A stretch of DNA of 64,000 nt from Parvibaculum indicum (GCF_011762095.1 NZ_JAASQO010000004.1:237025-301024), one strand, 5' to 3'. Counted from the first letter of the stretch, positions 44,570 through 53,718 are shown. Numbers and translations: made by a program. Notes: generated by a model not told the origin, from the sequence alone.

Positions 44570-45219
44570 CGCAGATGGTCGTACACGAGGCGTTCAGAGA
44601 GATCGAAGTCGGACCGCAAAGGCTGAAAGGGCTTCTGGGCGTTCCGCCGGATGCCAAGGGCCTCGTCATCTTCGCGCATGGCAGCGGCAGCAGCCGGTTG
44701 AGCCCGCGCAATACGCTTGTCGCCGAGGAATTGCGGCATAGCGGGATGGCCACGTTGCTGCTGGATCTGCTGACGGCGCGCGAAGAGGCGGACCGGCGGA
44801 ATGTGTTCGACATGGTGCTGCTGGCCGGGCGGCTGGTCGAGGCCACCGACTGGGCGGCGGCGCAACCCGAACTCCAGGGGCTTGGGGTCGGCTATTTCGG
44901 CGGCAGTACGGGGGCCGCGGCGGCGCTGGTCGCGGCGGCGAAACCGGGAAACCGCGTCGCCGCGGTGGTATCGCGCGGCGGACGGTGCGATCTCGCCAAT
45001 CCGATGCTGGCGCATCTGCGCGCGCCCGTGCTTCTGCTGGCGGGGAGCGACGACAGGCCGGTCGTGGAACTGAACCGGCAGGCGTTCAAGGCGCTGAGGG
45101 GCACGAAGGAAATCGTGATCGTGCCGGGCGCGGGGCATCTGTTCGAGGAACGGGGCGCGATGGCGCAGGTGACGCAGCATGCGCTGCGCTGGTTCCTGAC
45201 CTATCTGCCGCGCGACTAG
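44566..45219 (+). CDS. Dienelactone-hydrolase-like alpha/beta hydrolase
   Basis: The 217-residue protein has the alpha/beta hydrolase outline: oxyanion region LVIFAHGSGSSRLSPRN, a nucleophile elbow position at GVGYFGGSTGAAAAL (Gly-Gly-Ser-Thr-Gly), Asp in LLLAGSDDRPV, and the catalytic His in VPGAGHLFEE. It starts with GTG at 44566, overlapping the erythromycin-esterase-like gene. The same pairing of these two families is found in other proteobacteria, often with a phosphoribosyltransferase, which is not present here. Confidence 0.85.
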   Translation: MTQMVVHEAFREIEVGPQRLKGLLGVPPDAKGLVIFAHGSGSSRLSPRNTLVAEELRHSGMATLLLDLLTAREEADRRNVFDMVLLAGRLVEATDWAAAQPELQGLGVGYFGGSTGAAAALVAAAKPGNRVAAVVSRGGRCDLANPMLAHLRAPVLLLAGSDDRPVVELNRQAFKALRGTKEIVIVPGAGHLFEERGAMAQVTQHALRWFLTYLPRD

Positions 45220-45233
45220 ACGACAGCTTCGGT

Positions 45234-46070
45234 TCAGCCCGCGTTCCGGTTGACGTAGAGCCGGTTCCGGCAGGAGCCGGTCGTGCGGACGTCCATCACT
45301 TCGTCGAAACCCGCCGCATTGAGGAAGGGTTCGATCCGCTCGCCCGCATGGAGCGCATTGTCGCCTTCCACCTCCACCAGGATCGAGCGGACATGCGGCA
45401 GGGTTTCGGTGGCACCCTGAAGAATGGCGCCTTCGATGCCGTCCACGTCGAGCTTGATGTGCTGGGGGGCGGGCAGGCCGAAGAGCGCCCGGAAACCGTC
45501 CACCGTCATGGCGGGGACGGCCTGGCTGCCGGCCATGGGCTTGCCGCCGAACTGGTTGGTGTGGCCCGACAGGGAATGGAGCGCCCCGCCGACGATGAGA
45601 TTGTCCAGTTCCAGCGTGTCGAGGCCCTGCCTGTCGGACAGCGCGATGCAATAGGCCGATATCCGGTCCGTGAGGCCGTTCAGAAAGATATGCTCGTTGA
45701 GAAGGCCGAAATTCGTCGCCTGCGGCTCGAAGGCCAGCACCTTCACGCCCGGGTCCAGCGCCGCGTAGAGCGCGAATGTGCCGATGCAGGCGCCGATGTC
45801 CCAGACGGTATCGCCCGATTTGGGATATTGGCGCAGCCAGTCCAGCGTTTCGGGTTCGTCTTCATCGAACCGGACGATCTGGGAGGCCAGCGCCCGGCCG
45901 CGCAGCGCATGGAAGCGCAGCGGTCCGCGGTCGGTCTCCACGGTCATCGTGCCCTGGTTCTGGAGCAGCGTGATGAGTTCGCTTTTGGTCTTCGCGGCCT
46001 GGCGCTCGGACTGGATGCTGCAAGCCATGTTGACGACCGCCGATAGCGCCCGTGCGAAGCGTCTGCTCAT
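45234..46070 (-). CDS. FkbM-family SAM-dependent methyltransferase
   Basis: The 278-residue protein contains an FkbM-type methyltransferase domain: SAM motif I GDTVWDIGACIGTFALYAAL (about 86-105), VLAFEPQATNFGLLNEHIFL and the later LDVDGIEGAILQGA with VRSILVEVEG. Family members methylate sugars or small molecules; substrate here is unknown. It is convergent with the hydrolase at 44566-45219 and downstream of the zinc-finger gene, 41 bp away. Confidence 0.88.
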   Translation of the reverse strand: MSRRFARALSAVVNMACSIQSERQAAKTKSELITLLQNQGTMTVETDRGPLRFHALRGRALASQIVRFDEDEPETLDWLRQYPKSGDTVWDIGACIGTFALYAALDPGVKVLAFEPQATNFGLLNEHIFLNGLTDRISAYCIALSDRQGLDTLELDNLIVGGALHSLSGHTNQFGGKPMAGSQAVPAMTVDGFRALFGLPAPQHIKLDVDGIEGAILQGATETLPHVRSILVEVEGDNALHAGERIEPFLNAAGFDEVMDVRTTGSCRNRLYVNRNAG

Positions 46071-46111
46071 ATGCGGGTTTCCCCCCGGTTACCGCTAATT
46101 TACGGGCTGGA

Positions 46112-46360
46112 TCAGGCGAATTCGTTTTCGCGGACGATGGCGTCGGCCGGTTCGGACCTGTCCGCGCCCAGCGTCTCGTCGAATTTGTAGAGGGTCGAGC
46201 AATAGGGGCAGATGATTTCCGTTTCCCGGCCCATGTCCAGATAGACATGAGGATGGTCGTGCGGCGGGCGGGCCCCCATGCATTCGAATTCCTTCACGCC
46301 GATGCGAATCTCCCTGAGACCGGCATCGTTTGCGAATTTCGGGGTGCCTGTGGAAGCCAT
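46112..46360 (-). CDS. zf-CHCC (NDUFS6-like) zinc-finger protein
   Basis: The 82-residue protein has Cys27 (EFECMGA), His cluster H34/H36/H38 (PPHDHPHVY) and CPYC at 51-54 followed by STLYKF. This C-H-C-C spacing is the zinc-binding domain seen in the mitochondrial complex I subunit NDUFS6 and its alphaproteobacterial homologues, so a role as an accessory of NADH dehydrogenase is plausible. No other nuo genes are nearby. Confidence 0.87.
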   Translation of the reverse strand: MASTGTPKFANDAGLREIRIGVKEFECMGARPPHDHPHVYLDMGRETEIICPYCSTLYKFDETLGADRSEPADAIVRENEFA

Positions 46361-46659
46361 GAAGCCGCTGCTCCGTTCCTGCTCGTTGCTCTGGTTCTCG
46401 CCGCCTTGGCAGCGCGGCTAAACTAGAGCCTACGGCGCCGGATTCCTAGAGGCTTTTCCGCGATGAAGAGGGGCGGGGCAACGGCGCGCTACGCATTTCC
46501 TGCCCGGGCGGGCCGCCCTGCGCAAGGCTTTGTTCCGCAAGACAGAACTTTCTCCTTCTCTGCCGGTAATACTTGGCGCGGGGCGGTGGCTCCCCCATAA
46601 TCCCCCGCGCTTAGCGCTGGGGGAGGGAGACCCCATGCCATGGCGGGAGGAAATTGTGT
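46361..46659 (+). other. Intergenic region before the first MFS gene, with a hairpin
   Basis: No gene is seen. TCCCCC-GCGC-TTA-GCGC-T-GGGGGA (46601-46624) forms a stem with one bulged T, 35 bp before the MFS start codon. It could act in attenuation or mRNA stability. I see no convincing promoter boxes. Confidence 0.4.
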
Positions 46660-48102
46660 ATGCCGCATGATGCGGGGACGGCCCGGACGGAAACCGGCGA
46701 GACATCACTGACGAAATGGCAGCTTCTGGCCTTTGCCATTCCGGCGATTCCCATTTCGGCCATGGGACTGCCGCTCGTGGTCTATCTGCCGCCCTTTTAC
46801 GCCGAACTCGGTCTCGGCACGGGGATCGTGGGCTCGCTCTTCATGTTCGCCCGCTTCTGGGACGTTTTCACCGACCCGGTACTCGGCATCCTTTCCGACC
46901 GTTTCGAGACGCGATGGGGTAGGCGGCGCCACTGGATCGTGATCTCGGTGCCGATCATGATGGTGTCGGTGGTGATGATCTTCATGCCGCCCGCTGACGT
47001 GTCGGCCACCTATCTCATCACCTGGCTCTTCATCATGTATGTGGGCTGGACGCTGCTCACCATTTCGCACATGTCCTGGGGGGCGGAGCTTCACGGCGAC
47101 TATCACGAGCGCTCCCGCGTACAGGGCGCGCGCGAGGTGGCGCTGGTGGGCGGCATGGTGATGGTTCTCGCCATGCCGATCTTCATCGAGCAGATGGCCG
47201 ATATCGACGAAGGCGTGCGCAATGCGATGCGCGTGGAGGCGATGGGCTGGTTCGTGCTCATCCTGCTGCCCCTGACGGTGCTGATCGCCGTTATCTCGCT
47301 GCCGGAGCGCAAGACGCCGCCGCCCAAGCATGTGCCCTTCCGGGAGGCGGTGCAGGTGATCCTGCGCAATCATCCGCTGCGCGTGGTGCTTTTCGCCGAT
47401 CTCATTTCCGGCGTCTCCGGCGGCATCGTGGCGAGCCTTTTCATCTTCCTGGCGCGCGACGTGCTGCAGCTCGGCGCGTTCACCAGCGCGTTGCTGCTCT
47501 GCTATTTCATTTCCGGTCTCTGCTTCGTGCCCGCCGTGCTGTGGCTCAGCCGGAAGGTTGGCAAGCATCGGGCGGCGGCGCTCTCCTCGCTTTTCAACAC
47601 GGTCACCGTGCCGGCCATTCTGTTCATTCCGCCCGGGCAGCCTTTTATCGCGCTTGCGACATGGGTGCTGCTGGGCGTCAACATGGCGGCGGGGGCGTTC
47701 CTCTTCCGCGCAATCATGGCGGATGTGGCCGACCATGACGAAGTGCAGACGCATCAGCAGCGGACCGGGCTCTTCTATTCGCTGCTGACCAGCACCAACA
47801 AGATCGGCGCGGCCATTGCCATCGGCATTTCCTATTGGGCGCTCGACCTGATCGGTTTCGTGCCGCTGGGCGAGAACGGGCAATGGACGCTCGATGCCTT
47901 GCGGGCGATCTATGTCTGGCCGGTGGTGGTCATCACCGCCGTCGTGGCCTGGCTGCTCTGGCGCTTCCCGCTCGATGAAAAGATGCAGCGCGAAAACCGC
48001 CGCATCATCGAGGTGCGGGGGATCGATGTCGCGGCGGCGGGCGTGTCCTCGCGGACCCTGCAGCCGTCCGACGCGCAATCGAGCAATGTTTCCGCAGACT
48101 GA
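46660..48102 (+). CDS. GPH-type (MelB-like) MFS symporter, paralogue 1
   Basis: The 480-residue membrane protein with about 12 helices belongs to the glycoside-pentoside-hexuronide cation symporter group of the MFS. It has the ARFWDVFTDPVLGILSDRFE signature near residues 60-80 and RWGRRRHWIV. Substrate is unknown. It is clearly paralogous to the MFS gene at 48899-50284, and an alpha/beta hydrolase gene lies between them. An in-frame TTG 6 nt upstream is possible; GGGAGGAAAT lies before the ATG. Confidence 0.9.
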   Translation: MPHDAGTARTETGETSLTKWQLLAFAIPAIPISAMGLPLVVYLPPFYAELGLGTGIVGSLFMFARFWDVFTDPVLGILSDRFETRWGRRRHWIVISVPIMMVSVVMIFMPPADVSATYLITWLFIMYVGWTLLTISHMSWGAELHGDYHERSRVQGAREVALVGGMVMVLAMPIFIEQMADIDEGVRNAMRVEAMGWFVLILLPLTVLIAVISLPERKTPPPKHVPFREAVQVILRNHPLRVVLFADLISGVSGGIVASLFIFLARDVLQLGAFTSALLLCYFISGLCFVPAVLWLSRKVGKHRAAALSSLFNTVTVPAILFIPPGQPFIALATWVLLGVNMAAGAFLFRAIMADVADHDEVQTHQQRTGLFYSLLTSTNKIGAAIAIGISYWALDLIGFVPLGENGQWTLDALRAIYVWPVVVITAVVAWLLWRFPLDEKMQRENRRIIEVRGIDVAAAGVSSRTLQPSDAQSSNVSAD

Positions 48103-48117
48103 TCCGGGGGAAGTCAT

Positions 48118-48873
48118 ATGCCGGTCGTGAATGTCGAAGGTGTCGACATTGCCTATGACGTGGAGGGGGAGGGGAGCCCCATGATCCTCCTGCATGGCTT
48201 CGCCGCCACCGCGGCGGACAATTTCGGACGCACGGGCTGGGTGCAGGCGCTGGCGCGCACCGGGCGGCGGATCGTGACGATCGATCTGCGCGGGCACGGC
48301 AAGAGCGGGCATCCGCATGACGAGGCGGCCTATGCGGGCGGCCAACTCGTCGACGACGTTATCGCCGTGATGGACGAACTGGGGATCGCCAAGGCCGACC
48401 TCATGGGGTTTTCCATGGGGGCGGGGCTCGCCATGCGGCTCGCGTCGCAATATGGCGACCGCTTCGACAAGGTGGTGCTGGCCGGTGTCGGCGGCGGGAT
48501 GCTGACGCCGCGCGGCGACGGGTGGAGCGACAAGGTCGTGGAGGCGCTGACGACGGAGGATCCGGAAAGTATCGCGGACCCGACGGCGAAGGGCTTTCGT
48601 CTTTATGCCGAGCATCTGGGACAGGACAGGCTGGCGCTGGCGGCCTGCATGAAGGCACCGGGTAGCGGGCGCGACGTGGACTTTTCGGCTATCGGCGGCG
48701 AGGTGCTGGTCATCGCGGGCGCGCGGGACGACATGGCGGGCGATCCGGACGCGCTTGCCGCCGTCATCCCCGGCGCGAAGGCGGAAACCGTGCCCGGTGC
48801 CGATCACATGTATCTGCTCGCCAATCCGATGTGCAAGGGAATGGTGATCGATTTCCTCACCGGATGGGCGTGA
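48118..48873 (+). CDS. Alpha/beta hydrolase, paralogue 1 of transporter-hydrolase module
   Basis: The 251-residue hydrolase has oxyanion-side HGFAAT (26-31), D-x-R-G-H-G near 57-62, nucleophile Ser99 in GFSMGAG and a C-terminal PGADHMYL His. It resembles ester or C-C bond hydrolases of the 3-oxoadipate enol-lactonase/MhpC kind; the reaction is unknown. It sits 15 bp after MFS paralogue 1 and 25 bp before MFS paralogue 2. It shares length and motif spacing with the hydrolase at 51664-52410. Confidence 0.9.
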   Translation: MPVVNVEGVDIAYDVEGEGSPMILLHGFAATAADNFGRTGWVQALARTGRRIVTIDLRGHGKSGHPHDEAAYAGGQLVDDVIAVMDELGIAKADLMGFSMGAGLAMRLASQYGDRFDKVVLAGVGGGMLTPRGDGWSDKVVEALTTEDPESIADPTAKGFRLYAEHLGQDRLALAACMKAPGSGRDVDFSAIGGEVLVIAGARDDMAGDPDALAAVIPGAKAETVPGADHMYLLANPMCKGMVIDFLTGWA

Positions 48874-48898
48874 ACAACAAATAAGAGAATGGTGACAA

Positions 48899-50284
48899 AT
48901 GTCTGAGAAGAGTGAGCCTTCGGGCCGGTTGTCCTGGGCTCGGTTGATTGCGTTTTCCGGACCCGCCATTCCGATCGCGGCGGTCGGCCTGCCGATCAGT
49001 GTCTATCTGCCGCATTTCTATGCCGAGGAAATGGGACTGGGGCTCGCGGCGGTCGGCACGGTCTTCTTCTTTGCGCGCATGTGGGACGTGGTGACCGATC
49101 CGCTGATGGGCGCGCTCTCGGACCGGTACCCCTCGCGCTGGGGGCGACGCCGGCACTGGCTGGTGCTCTGCGTACCGCTCATGGCGCTGTCGGCCTATAT
49201 GGTCTTCATACCCTCGGCGCCCGTCTCGGCCTTCTATCTCGCCTTCTGGATGTTCTTTCTTTATATCGGCTACACCATGCTGACGATCTCGCATCTGGCA
49301 TGGGCGGCGGAGCTTTCGGACGACTATAACGAGCGCTCGCGCATCCAGGGCTATCGCGAAGCCTTTGCGCTTATCGGCGTGCCGCTGGTGCTGATGATCC
49401 CCGTCATCATCGAAAGGCTGGGCGATGCGAATGCGGGCGCGGCGCGCGTCCACTCGATGGGCTGGTTCATCATCCTGCTGCTTCCCATCGCGGTGCTGCT
49501 GAACGTCTGGCTGGTGCATGAGCGTCCGGCAAGGCCGCAGCATCGGCAAGTGCCGGTGCGCGAGGCGCTGGGCGCGCTCGTGAAGAATGCGCCTTTGCGC
49601 CGCCTGCTGGCCGCCGATCTGCTGAGCGGGTTCGCGGGCGCGGGGCTCGGCTCGCTCTATCTCTACGAATCCGATCTCGTCTGGGGCGTGAAGGATGTGC
49701 AGAGCCTGCTGCTGCTGCTCTATTTCATCGGCGGGGTGATCTTCATTCCCGTGGTGCTGGCCGTCAGCTATCGCATCGGCAAGCATCGCACCGTCGTCGG
49801 GGCGGCGCTTTTCAACACCTTCTTTCCGCCGGTGATCTTTCTCATCCCGCATGGCAGCGTGCTGGTCGCCTCGCTGGTGCTGCTCTTCCTCGGGCTCAAT
49901 GTCGGGACCACCGCCACGCTCTACCGGTCGATCATGGCCGATGTGTCGGATCTCGACGAGCTGGAGAGCGGACATCGCCGGTCCGGTCTCTTCTATTCGC
50001 TGCTGACGCTGACGCAGAAGGTGGGCGGCGCCATCGCGGTGGGTGTCGTCTTCTGGACGCTGGCGGTGCTGGGCTTCGATCCGGATGGGGGCGGTACGTC
50101 GGCGGAAGGCGTGCAGGCGCTTTCCTATGTCTTCGTTTCGATCCCGGTCATCTGCAACGCGCTGGTGGTGCTGGTGATGTGGAAATTCCCCATCGGCCTC
50201 AAGGAACAGCAGGAATTGCGGTCCCGTCTCGACGAGCGCTATGTCGAAGAGGTGGAAACGGAGCAGCACCCGCCCTTCGAGTAA
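48899..50284 (+). CDS. GPH-type MFS symporter, paralogue 2
   Basis: The 461-residue membrane protein is homologous throughout to the gene at 46660-48102: SVYLPHFYAEEMGLGLAAVG, ARMWDVVTDPLMGALSDRYP and RWGRRRHWLV align block by block. About 12 helices. Close spacing indicates an operon MFS1-hydrolase1-MFS2. Two different transporters for related substrates, or for uptake and release, are possible. Confidence 0.9.
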   Translation: MSEKSEPSGRLSWARLIAFSGPAIPIAAVGLPISVYLPHFYAEEMGLGLAAVGTVFFFARMWDVVTDPLMGALSDRYPSRWGRRRHWLVLCVPLMALSAYMVFIPSAPVSAFYLAFWMFFLYIGYTMLTISHLAWAAELSDDYNERSRIQGYREAFALIGVPLVLMIPVIIERLGDANAGAARVHSMGWFIILLLPIAVLLNVWLVHERPARPQHRQVPVREALGALVKNAPLRRLLAADLLSGFAGAGLGSLYLYESDLVWGVKDVQSLLLLLYFIGGVIFIPVVLAVSYRIGKHRTVVGAALFNTFFPPVIFLIPHGSVLVASLVLLFLGLNVGTTATLYRSIMADVSDLDELESGHRRSGLFYSLLTLTQKVGGAIAVGVVFWTLAVLGFDPDGGGTSAEGVQALSYVFVSIPVICNALVVLVMWKFPIGLKEQQELRSRLDERYVEEVETEQHPPFE

Positions 50285-50302
50285 GGGCGGGCCTTCGCCG
50301 GA

Positions 50303-51562
50303 TCAGCAGCAGCCGCAGCCGCCGAGATTGGCTTCGCCCTCGGGGTTGTAGGCGGCGGCGACGGAGCGTTCCGAACTGTCTTTGGTGCGGGCGAATTCCT
50401 CCGCCGCGGTCATGCGCATGTTCTCGTCCGTCAGATAGTCGATGGCCGTCATGGCGAGCGCCTTGGCGCCGTCGATGCAGGCCTTGTCGCCGAGATCGGA
50501 GGCGGCCCAGACCGCGAATTCCGGATTGTGGATTACCACATGCATCGGCGCGGAGCAGATCATCGGGTGGATGGACGGCACACGGTGGCTGACATTGCCC
50601 ATATCGGTGCTGCCCGAGGAACCCGCCGGCATCTTTTCCAGCGGGAAGAACTCGCGGCCGAGCGAGGACATGTTGTCTTCATAGGATTTCGCGAGCGGCA
50701 TGGAGGTCTTGAGGTCGAGATAGTCGGCCTTGGCCCATTTGATATCCGCCGTGCAGCCCGCGGCCATGGCGCCCGCCTGGAAGCAGGCTTCCACGCGCTT
50801 TTTAAGCGGGGCGAGGTCTTCGGCATTCGCCGCGCGGACATAGAACAGCGCCTCGGTGTGGTCGGGCACGATGTTGGGCGCGTCGCCGCCTTTCTTGATG
50901 ACGCCGTGAATGCGTTCGCTCGGCTTGATGTGCTGGCGGAGCTGCGCGATCGCCTGATAGGCGGTGATGAGCGCGTCGAGCGCATTGAGGCCCGCATGCG
51001 GCATGGCGGAGGCATGCGCCGAGCGGCCATGATAGGTGACCGAGACTTCCGAAATGGCAATGCAGGGCATGGTGATGAGATCGACGCCCGCCGGATGCAC
51101 CATCATGGCGGCATCGACGCCGTCGAAGGCGCCTTCGCGCGCCATCAGTTCCTTGCCGCCGCCCATTTCCTCCGCCGGGGTGCCGAGATAGCGCACGCGG
51201 CCCGGCAGTTCGCCGTTGAGCTTCGCCAGAGCCATGGAGGCGCCGAGGCCGGTGGTGGCGATGATGTTGTGGCCGCAGGCATGGCCGATGCCGGGGAGCG
51301 CGTCATATTCCGAGAGGATGGCGACTTCCGGCTTGCCCGCCGGGCCGAATTCACTCGCAAAGGCGGTTTCGAGGCCATAGGCGGAGCGCGCGACCGGCAT
51401 ATCCGCTTTTTCCAGCTTTTCCGTCAGGATGCGCGCGGCCTCATGCTCGTGAAAGGCGAGTTCCGGCTTTGCATGGATCGCATGGCTGACCTCGATCAGC
51501 TCGGGGGCCATGGTGTCGATCATGTCGCAGAGTCTGGATTTGAGCGTGGCGGCGTCGGTCAT
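50303..51562 (-). CDS. M20-family amidohydrolase/peptidase
   Basis: The 419-residue zinc enzyme of the M20D/AbgB-like group has GHACGHNII (metal His), TPAEEMGGGKELMA (catalytic and metal Glu), VHPAGVDLITMP and the dimerisation domain HGRSAHASAMPHAGLNAL. It would hydrolyse an N-acyl or aminobenzoyl-type amide bond. The C terminus ends GGCGCC, unusual in the family, and could bind a metal. I choose the ATG at 51562 (MTDAATLKS) behind GGAGGAAAAG. Divergent from hydrolase paralogue 2. Confidence 0.9.
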   Translation of the reverse strand: MTDAATLKSRLCDMIDTMAPELIEVSHAIHAKPELAFHEHEAARILTEKLEKADMPVARSAYGLETAFASEFGPAGKPEVAILSEYDALPGIGHACGHNIIATTGLGASMALAKLNGELPGRVRYLGTPAEEMGGGKELMAREGAFDGVDAAMMVHPAGVDLITMPCIAISEVSVTYHGRSAHASAMPHAGLNALDALITAYQAIAQLRQHIKPSERIHGVIKKGGDAPNIVPDHTEALFYVRAANAEDLAPLKKRVEACFQAGAMAAGCTADIKWAKADYLDLKTSMPLAKSYEDNMSSLGREFFPLEKMPAGSSGSTDMGNVSHRVPSIHPMICSAPMHVVIHNPEFAVWAASDLGDKACIDGAKALAMTAIDYLTDENMRMTAAEEFARTKDSSERSVAAAYNPEGEANLGGCGCC

Positions 51563-51663
51563 CTTTTCCTCCGAATTGTCATGGAAGGGTAGCGCTATGC
51601 GGGAGACATTCAAAGCGTGGACTGGCTAGACTGCGGCCTCGTTTCGCGTAAGGGAATTCGGTC

Positions 51664-52410
51664 ATGGAGAAATTCGTCTCGGACGGGCTGAAACTGGCCT
51701 ATCGGGTGGAAGGCGAGGGCCATCCGGTGCTGCTGATCCACGGTTTCGGCTCCACCCATGCGGTGAACTGGGTGGATACGGGCTGGGTGAAGGCGCTCGT
51801 CCGGGCGGGGTATCGCGTCATCATGTATGACGGGCGCGGGCACGGCCAGAGCGACAAGCCGCATGACGAGGAGGCCTATTCGCTCTCCCTGATGGCGGAG
51901 GACGCGGTGGCGCTGCTCGACCATCTGGGCGAGCCCGGGGCCGATGTCATCGGCTATTCCATGGGCGCGATGGTGGCGCTCGTGATGGCGATGGAGCATG
52001 CCGAGCGGGTGGATCGCGCGGTGGCGGCGGGCGTGGGCGAAAACCTTCTGGTGCCGAGCCGCGAGGCGGACAGCGTGGTCGATGCGCTGCTGGCCGACAG
52101 TCTCAAATCCGTGACGACCCGGATGGGGCGCATGTTCCGTGCCTTTGCCGATCAGAACCGGCAGGACCGCGAGGCGCTGGCCGCCTGCTGGCGGGCGGTC
52201 CGGCAGCCCTTTCCGGTGGAGGGGCTCGGGAAGATCGCGCGGCCCGTGCTGGTGGTGGCGGGCGGCGAGGACGATCAGGCAGGCGCGCCGGAACCGCTTG
52301 CCGCACGTATTCCCGGCGCGGTGTCGGCCGTCGTGCCCGGTTGCGACCACATGAAGGCGGTGGGCGCGAAGGGCACGAAGGACGCGGTGCTGGGGTTTCT
52401 GGCGGGGTAA
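51664..52410 (+). CDS. Alpha/beta hydrolase, paralogue 2 of transporter-hydrolase module
   Basis: The 248-residue hydrolase has HGFGST (26-31), DGRGHGQSDKPHDEEAYS near 55-72 and nucleophile Ser99 in GYSMGAM; the C-terminal His is in PGCDHMKAVG. It aligns with the hydrolase at 48118-48873 at the same residue numbers for all these motifs, so the two are duplicates. It is divergent from the M20 gene. A G/C-rich hairpin terminator follows. Confidence 0.9.
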   Translation: MEKFVSDGLKLAYRVEGEGHPVLLIHGFGSTHAVNWVDTGWVKALVRAGYRVIMYDGRGHGQSDKPHDEEAYSLSLMAEDAVALLDHLGEPGADVIGYSMGAMVALVMAMEHAERVDRAVAAGVGENLLVPSREADSVVDALLADSLKSVTTRMGRMFRAFADQNRQDREALAACWRAVRQPFPVEGLGKIARPVLVVAGGEDDQAGAPEPLAARIPGAVSAVVPGCDHMKAVGAKGTKDAVLGFLAG

Positions 52411-52446
52411 GAAGCGGGGCCGACGGCGCCTCCGGCTCCGTGCCCG

Positions 52447-52469
52447 ACCTCCCCCTCAAGGGGGGAGGT
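52447..52469. terminator. Hairpin between convergent hydrolase and SDR genes
   Basis: ACCTCCCCC (52447-52455), loop TCAAG and GGGGGAGGT (52461-52469) form a 9-bp perfect stem. There is no long T tract, so termination efficiency is uncertain. Confidence 0.55.
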
Positions 52470-52502
52470 GGAAGAGATGTCGCGTTGACTATTCCGAGCC
52501 AC

Positions 52503-53297
52503 TCATCGCGCGGCCAGCGGGGCGAAGCCGAGATGCATGCCGGCGTCGGTGATGAGCGTTTCGCCGGTGATGTGTTCGCCGCCTTCGTCGCAGAAGAAGA
52601 CGACGGAGGTCGCGATGTCTTCTGCCATGCCTGCGCGCTGGAGCGGCATGGTTTCCTCCTGCTGCTTCACGATGCGGTCGAAGGTTTCCTGGCCGAAGCG
52701 TTCGGAGAACCAGCGCGTGCCGATGAAGCCGGGGCAGACCGCGTTGACGCGGATTTCCGGGGCGAGCGAACGGGCGAGCGAGAGCGTCATGGTGTTGAGC
52801 GCGCCTTTGGACGCGGCATAGGCGATGGAAGAGCCGACGCCGGTGACGCCCGCGATGGAGGAGATGTTGACGACCTTGCCCTTGCCGATTTCCTTCATGT
52901 GCGGTTCGGCGGCGCGGATCATCATGTAGGCGCCGACGACATTCACCTTGTAGATCCAGAGGAAGTCGTCCTCCGTCAGCGCGTCGAGCTTGGCGTGGTC
53001 GGCGAATTTGGTGCCGCCGGCATTGTTTACCAGCACGTCGACGCGGCCCCATTTGGCGACGGTGTCGGCGACGATGCGGCGGCAGTCCTCGTCCTTGCTC
53101 ACATCGCCTTGCGCCAGCAGCGTTTCGACGCCGAGCTTCTCGCAGGTGGCCTGCGTCTCCTTCGCTTCGGTTTCGCTCTTGGTGTAGTTAATGACGACCT
53201 TGCTGCCGCGCCCGGCGAGCTTCAGCGCGACCGCGGCGCCGAGGCCGGTGGCCGAGCCGGTGACGATGGATACCTTGCCGTCCATGGATTTCGACAT
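52503..53297 (-). CDS. Short-chain dehydrogenase/reductase (FabG-like)
   Basis: This 264-residue classical SDR has the cofactor motif TGSATGLG near residues 13-20, NNAGG near 90, NISSIAG and catalytic Tyr-Lys in AYAASKGALN. It belongs to the 3-oxoacyl-ACP reductase-like group; the substrate is unknown. Lys/Arg after the first strand (NYTKSE) suggests NADP(H). It is in reverse orientation to the hydrolase cluster and ends 55 bp after the PilZ gene on the same strand. Confidence 0.93.
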   Translation of the reverse strand: MSKSMDGKVSIVTGSATGLGAAVALKLAGRGSKVVINYTKSETEAKETQATCEKLGVETLLAQGDVSKDEDCRRIVADTVAKWGRVDVLVNNAGGTKFADHAKLDALTEDDFLWIYKVNVVGAYMMIRAAEPHMKEIGKGKVVNISSIAGVTGVGSSIAYAASKGALNTMTLSLARSLAPEIRVNAVCPGFIGTRWFSERFGQETFDRIVKQQEETMPLQRAGMAEDIATSVVFFCDEGGEHITGETLITDAGMHLGFAPLAAR

Positions 53298-53352
53298 GCT
53301 GGCGTCTCCCCTGAATGAGTGTTTTGAGGGGAGTTTAGAGGCCGGGCCTCGC

Positions 53353-53718
53353 TCAGGTAAGGGGCGGGTTGTGGAAAGCGGCCAGAATGAGCCGGTCCAC
53401 CACGCGGTCGCGCTTTTCGGGCGGCATGTCGAGGGCGACGCCTACATGGCCCTCGGGGGTGTGGCGGGCGGCGAAGCCCTGCGCGAAGCCGACGCCGGGC
53501 ACATCCAGGGCGATCCGGGCGCCGAGGGCTGGGCGGGGGCTGACCTCCACGGTCGCGCCGCTGGCCGACATTTCATGGATCAGGCACTCCGAATCGACAC
53601 CTGCGAAGACGATACGGCCCTCCAGCCGCGTCGCGATACGGCGATGCAGCCGACGGTCCGCCGCCTTTCGGGAGCCGGAAAGACCGGAAATGTCATCGGT
53701 GGGTAATGCTTCAGCCAT
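53353..53718 (-). CDS. PilZ domain protein (putative c-di-GMP receptor)
   Basis: The 121-residue single PilZ domain protein has the RRxxR-type motif in RRLHRRIATRLEGRIVF and the second motif MSASGATVEVSP (D/N-x-S-x-x-G with Met/Ser in place of the first Asp/Asn), so c-di-GMP binding is plausible but the second site is imperfect. Start MAEALPTDD at 53718 is preferred; an upstream frame to 53928 is antisense to the next gene's promoter. Divergent from the DUF427 gene. Confidence 0.82.
   Translation of the reverse strand: MAEALPTDDISGLSGSRKAADRRLHRRIATRLEGRIVFAGVDSECLIHEMSASGATVEVSPRPALGARIALDVPGVGFAQGFAARHTPEGHVGVALDMPPEKRDRVVDRLILAAFHNPPLT

Noticed and set aside
46705..48969. Long minus-strand open frame across the MFS and hydrolase genes
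   Set aside because: Antisense shadow without membrane segments or domains; the plus-strand genes have clear family features.
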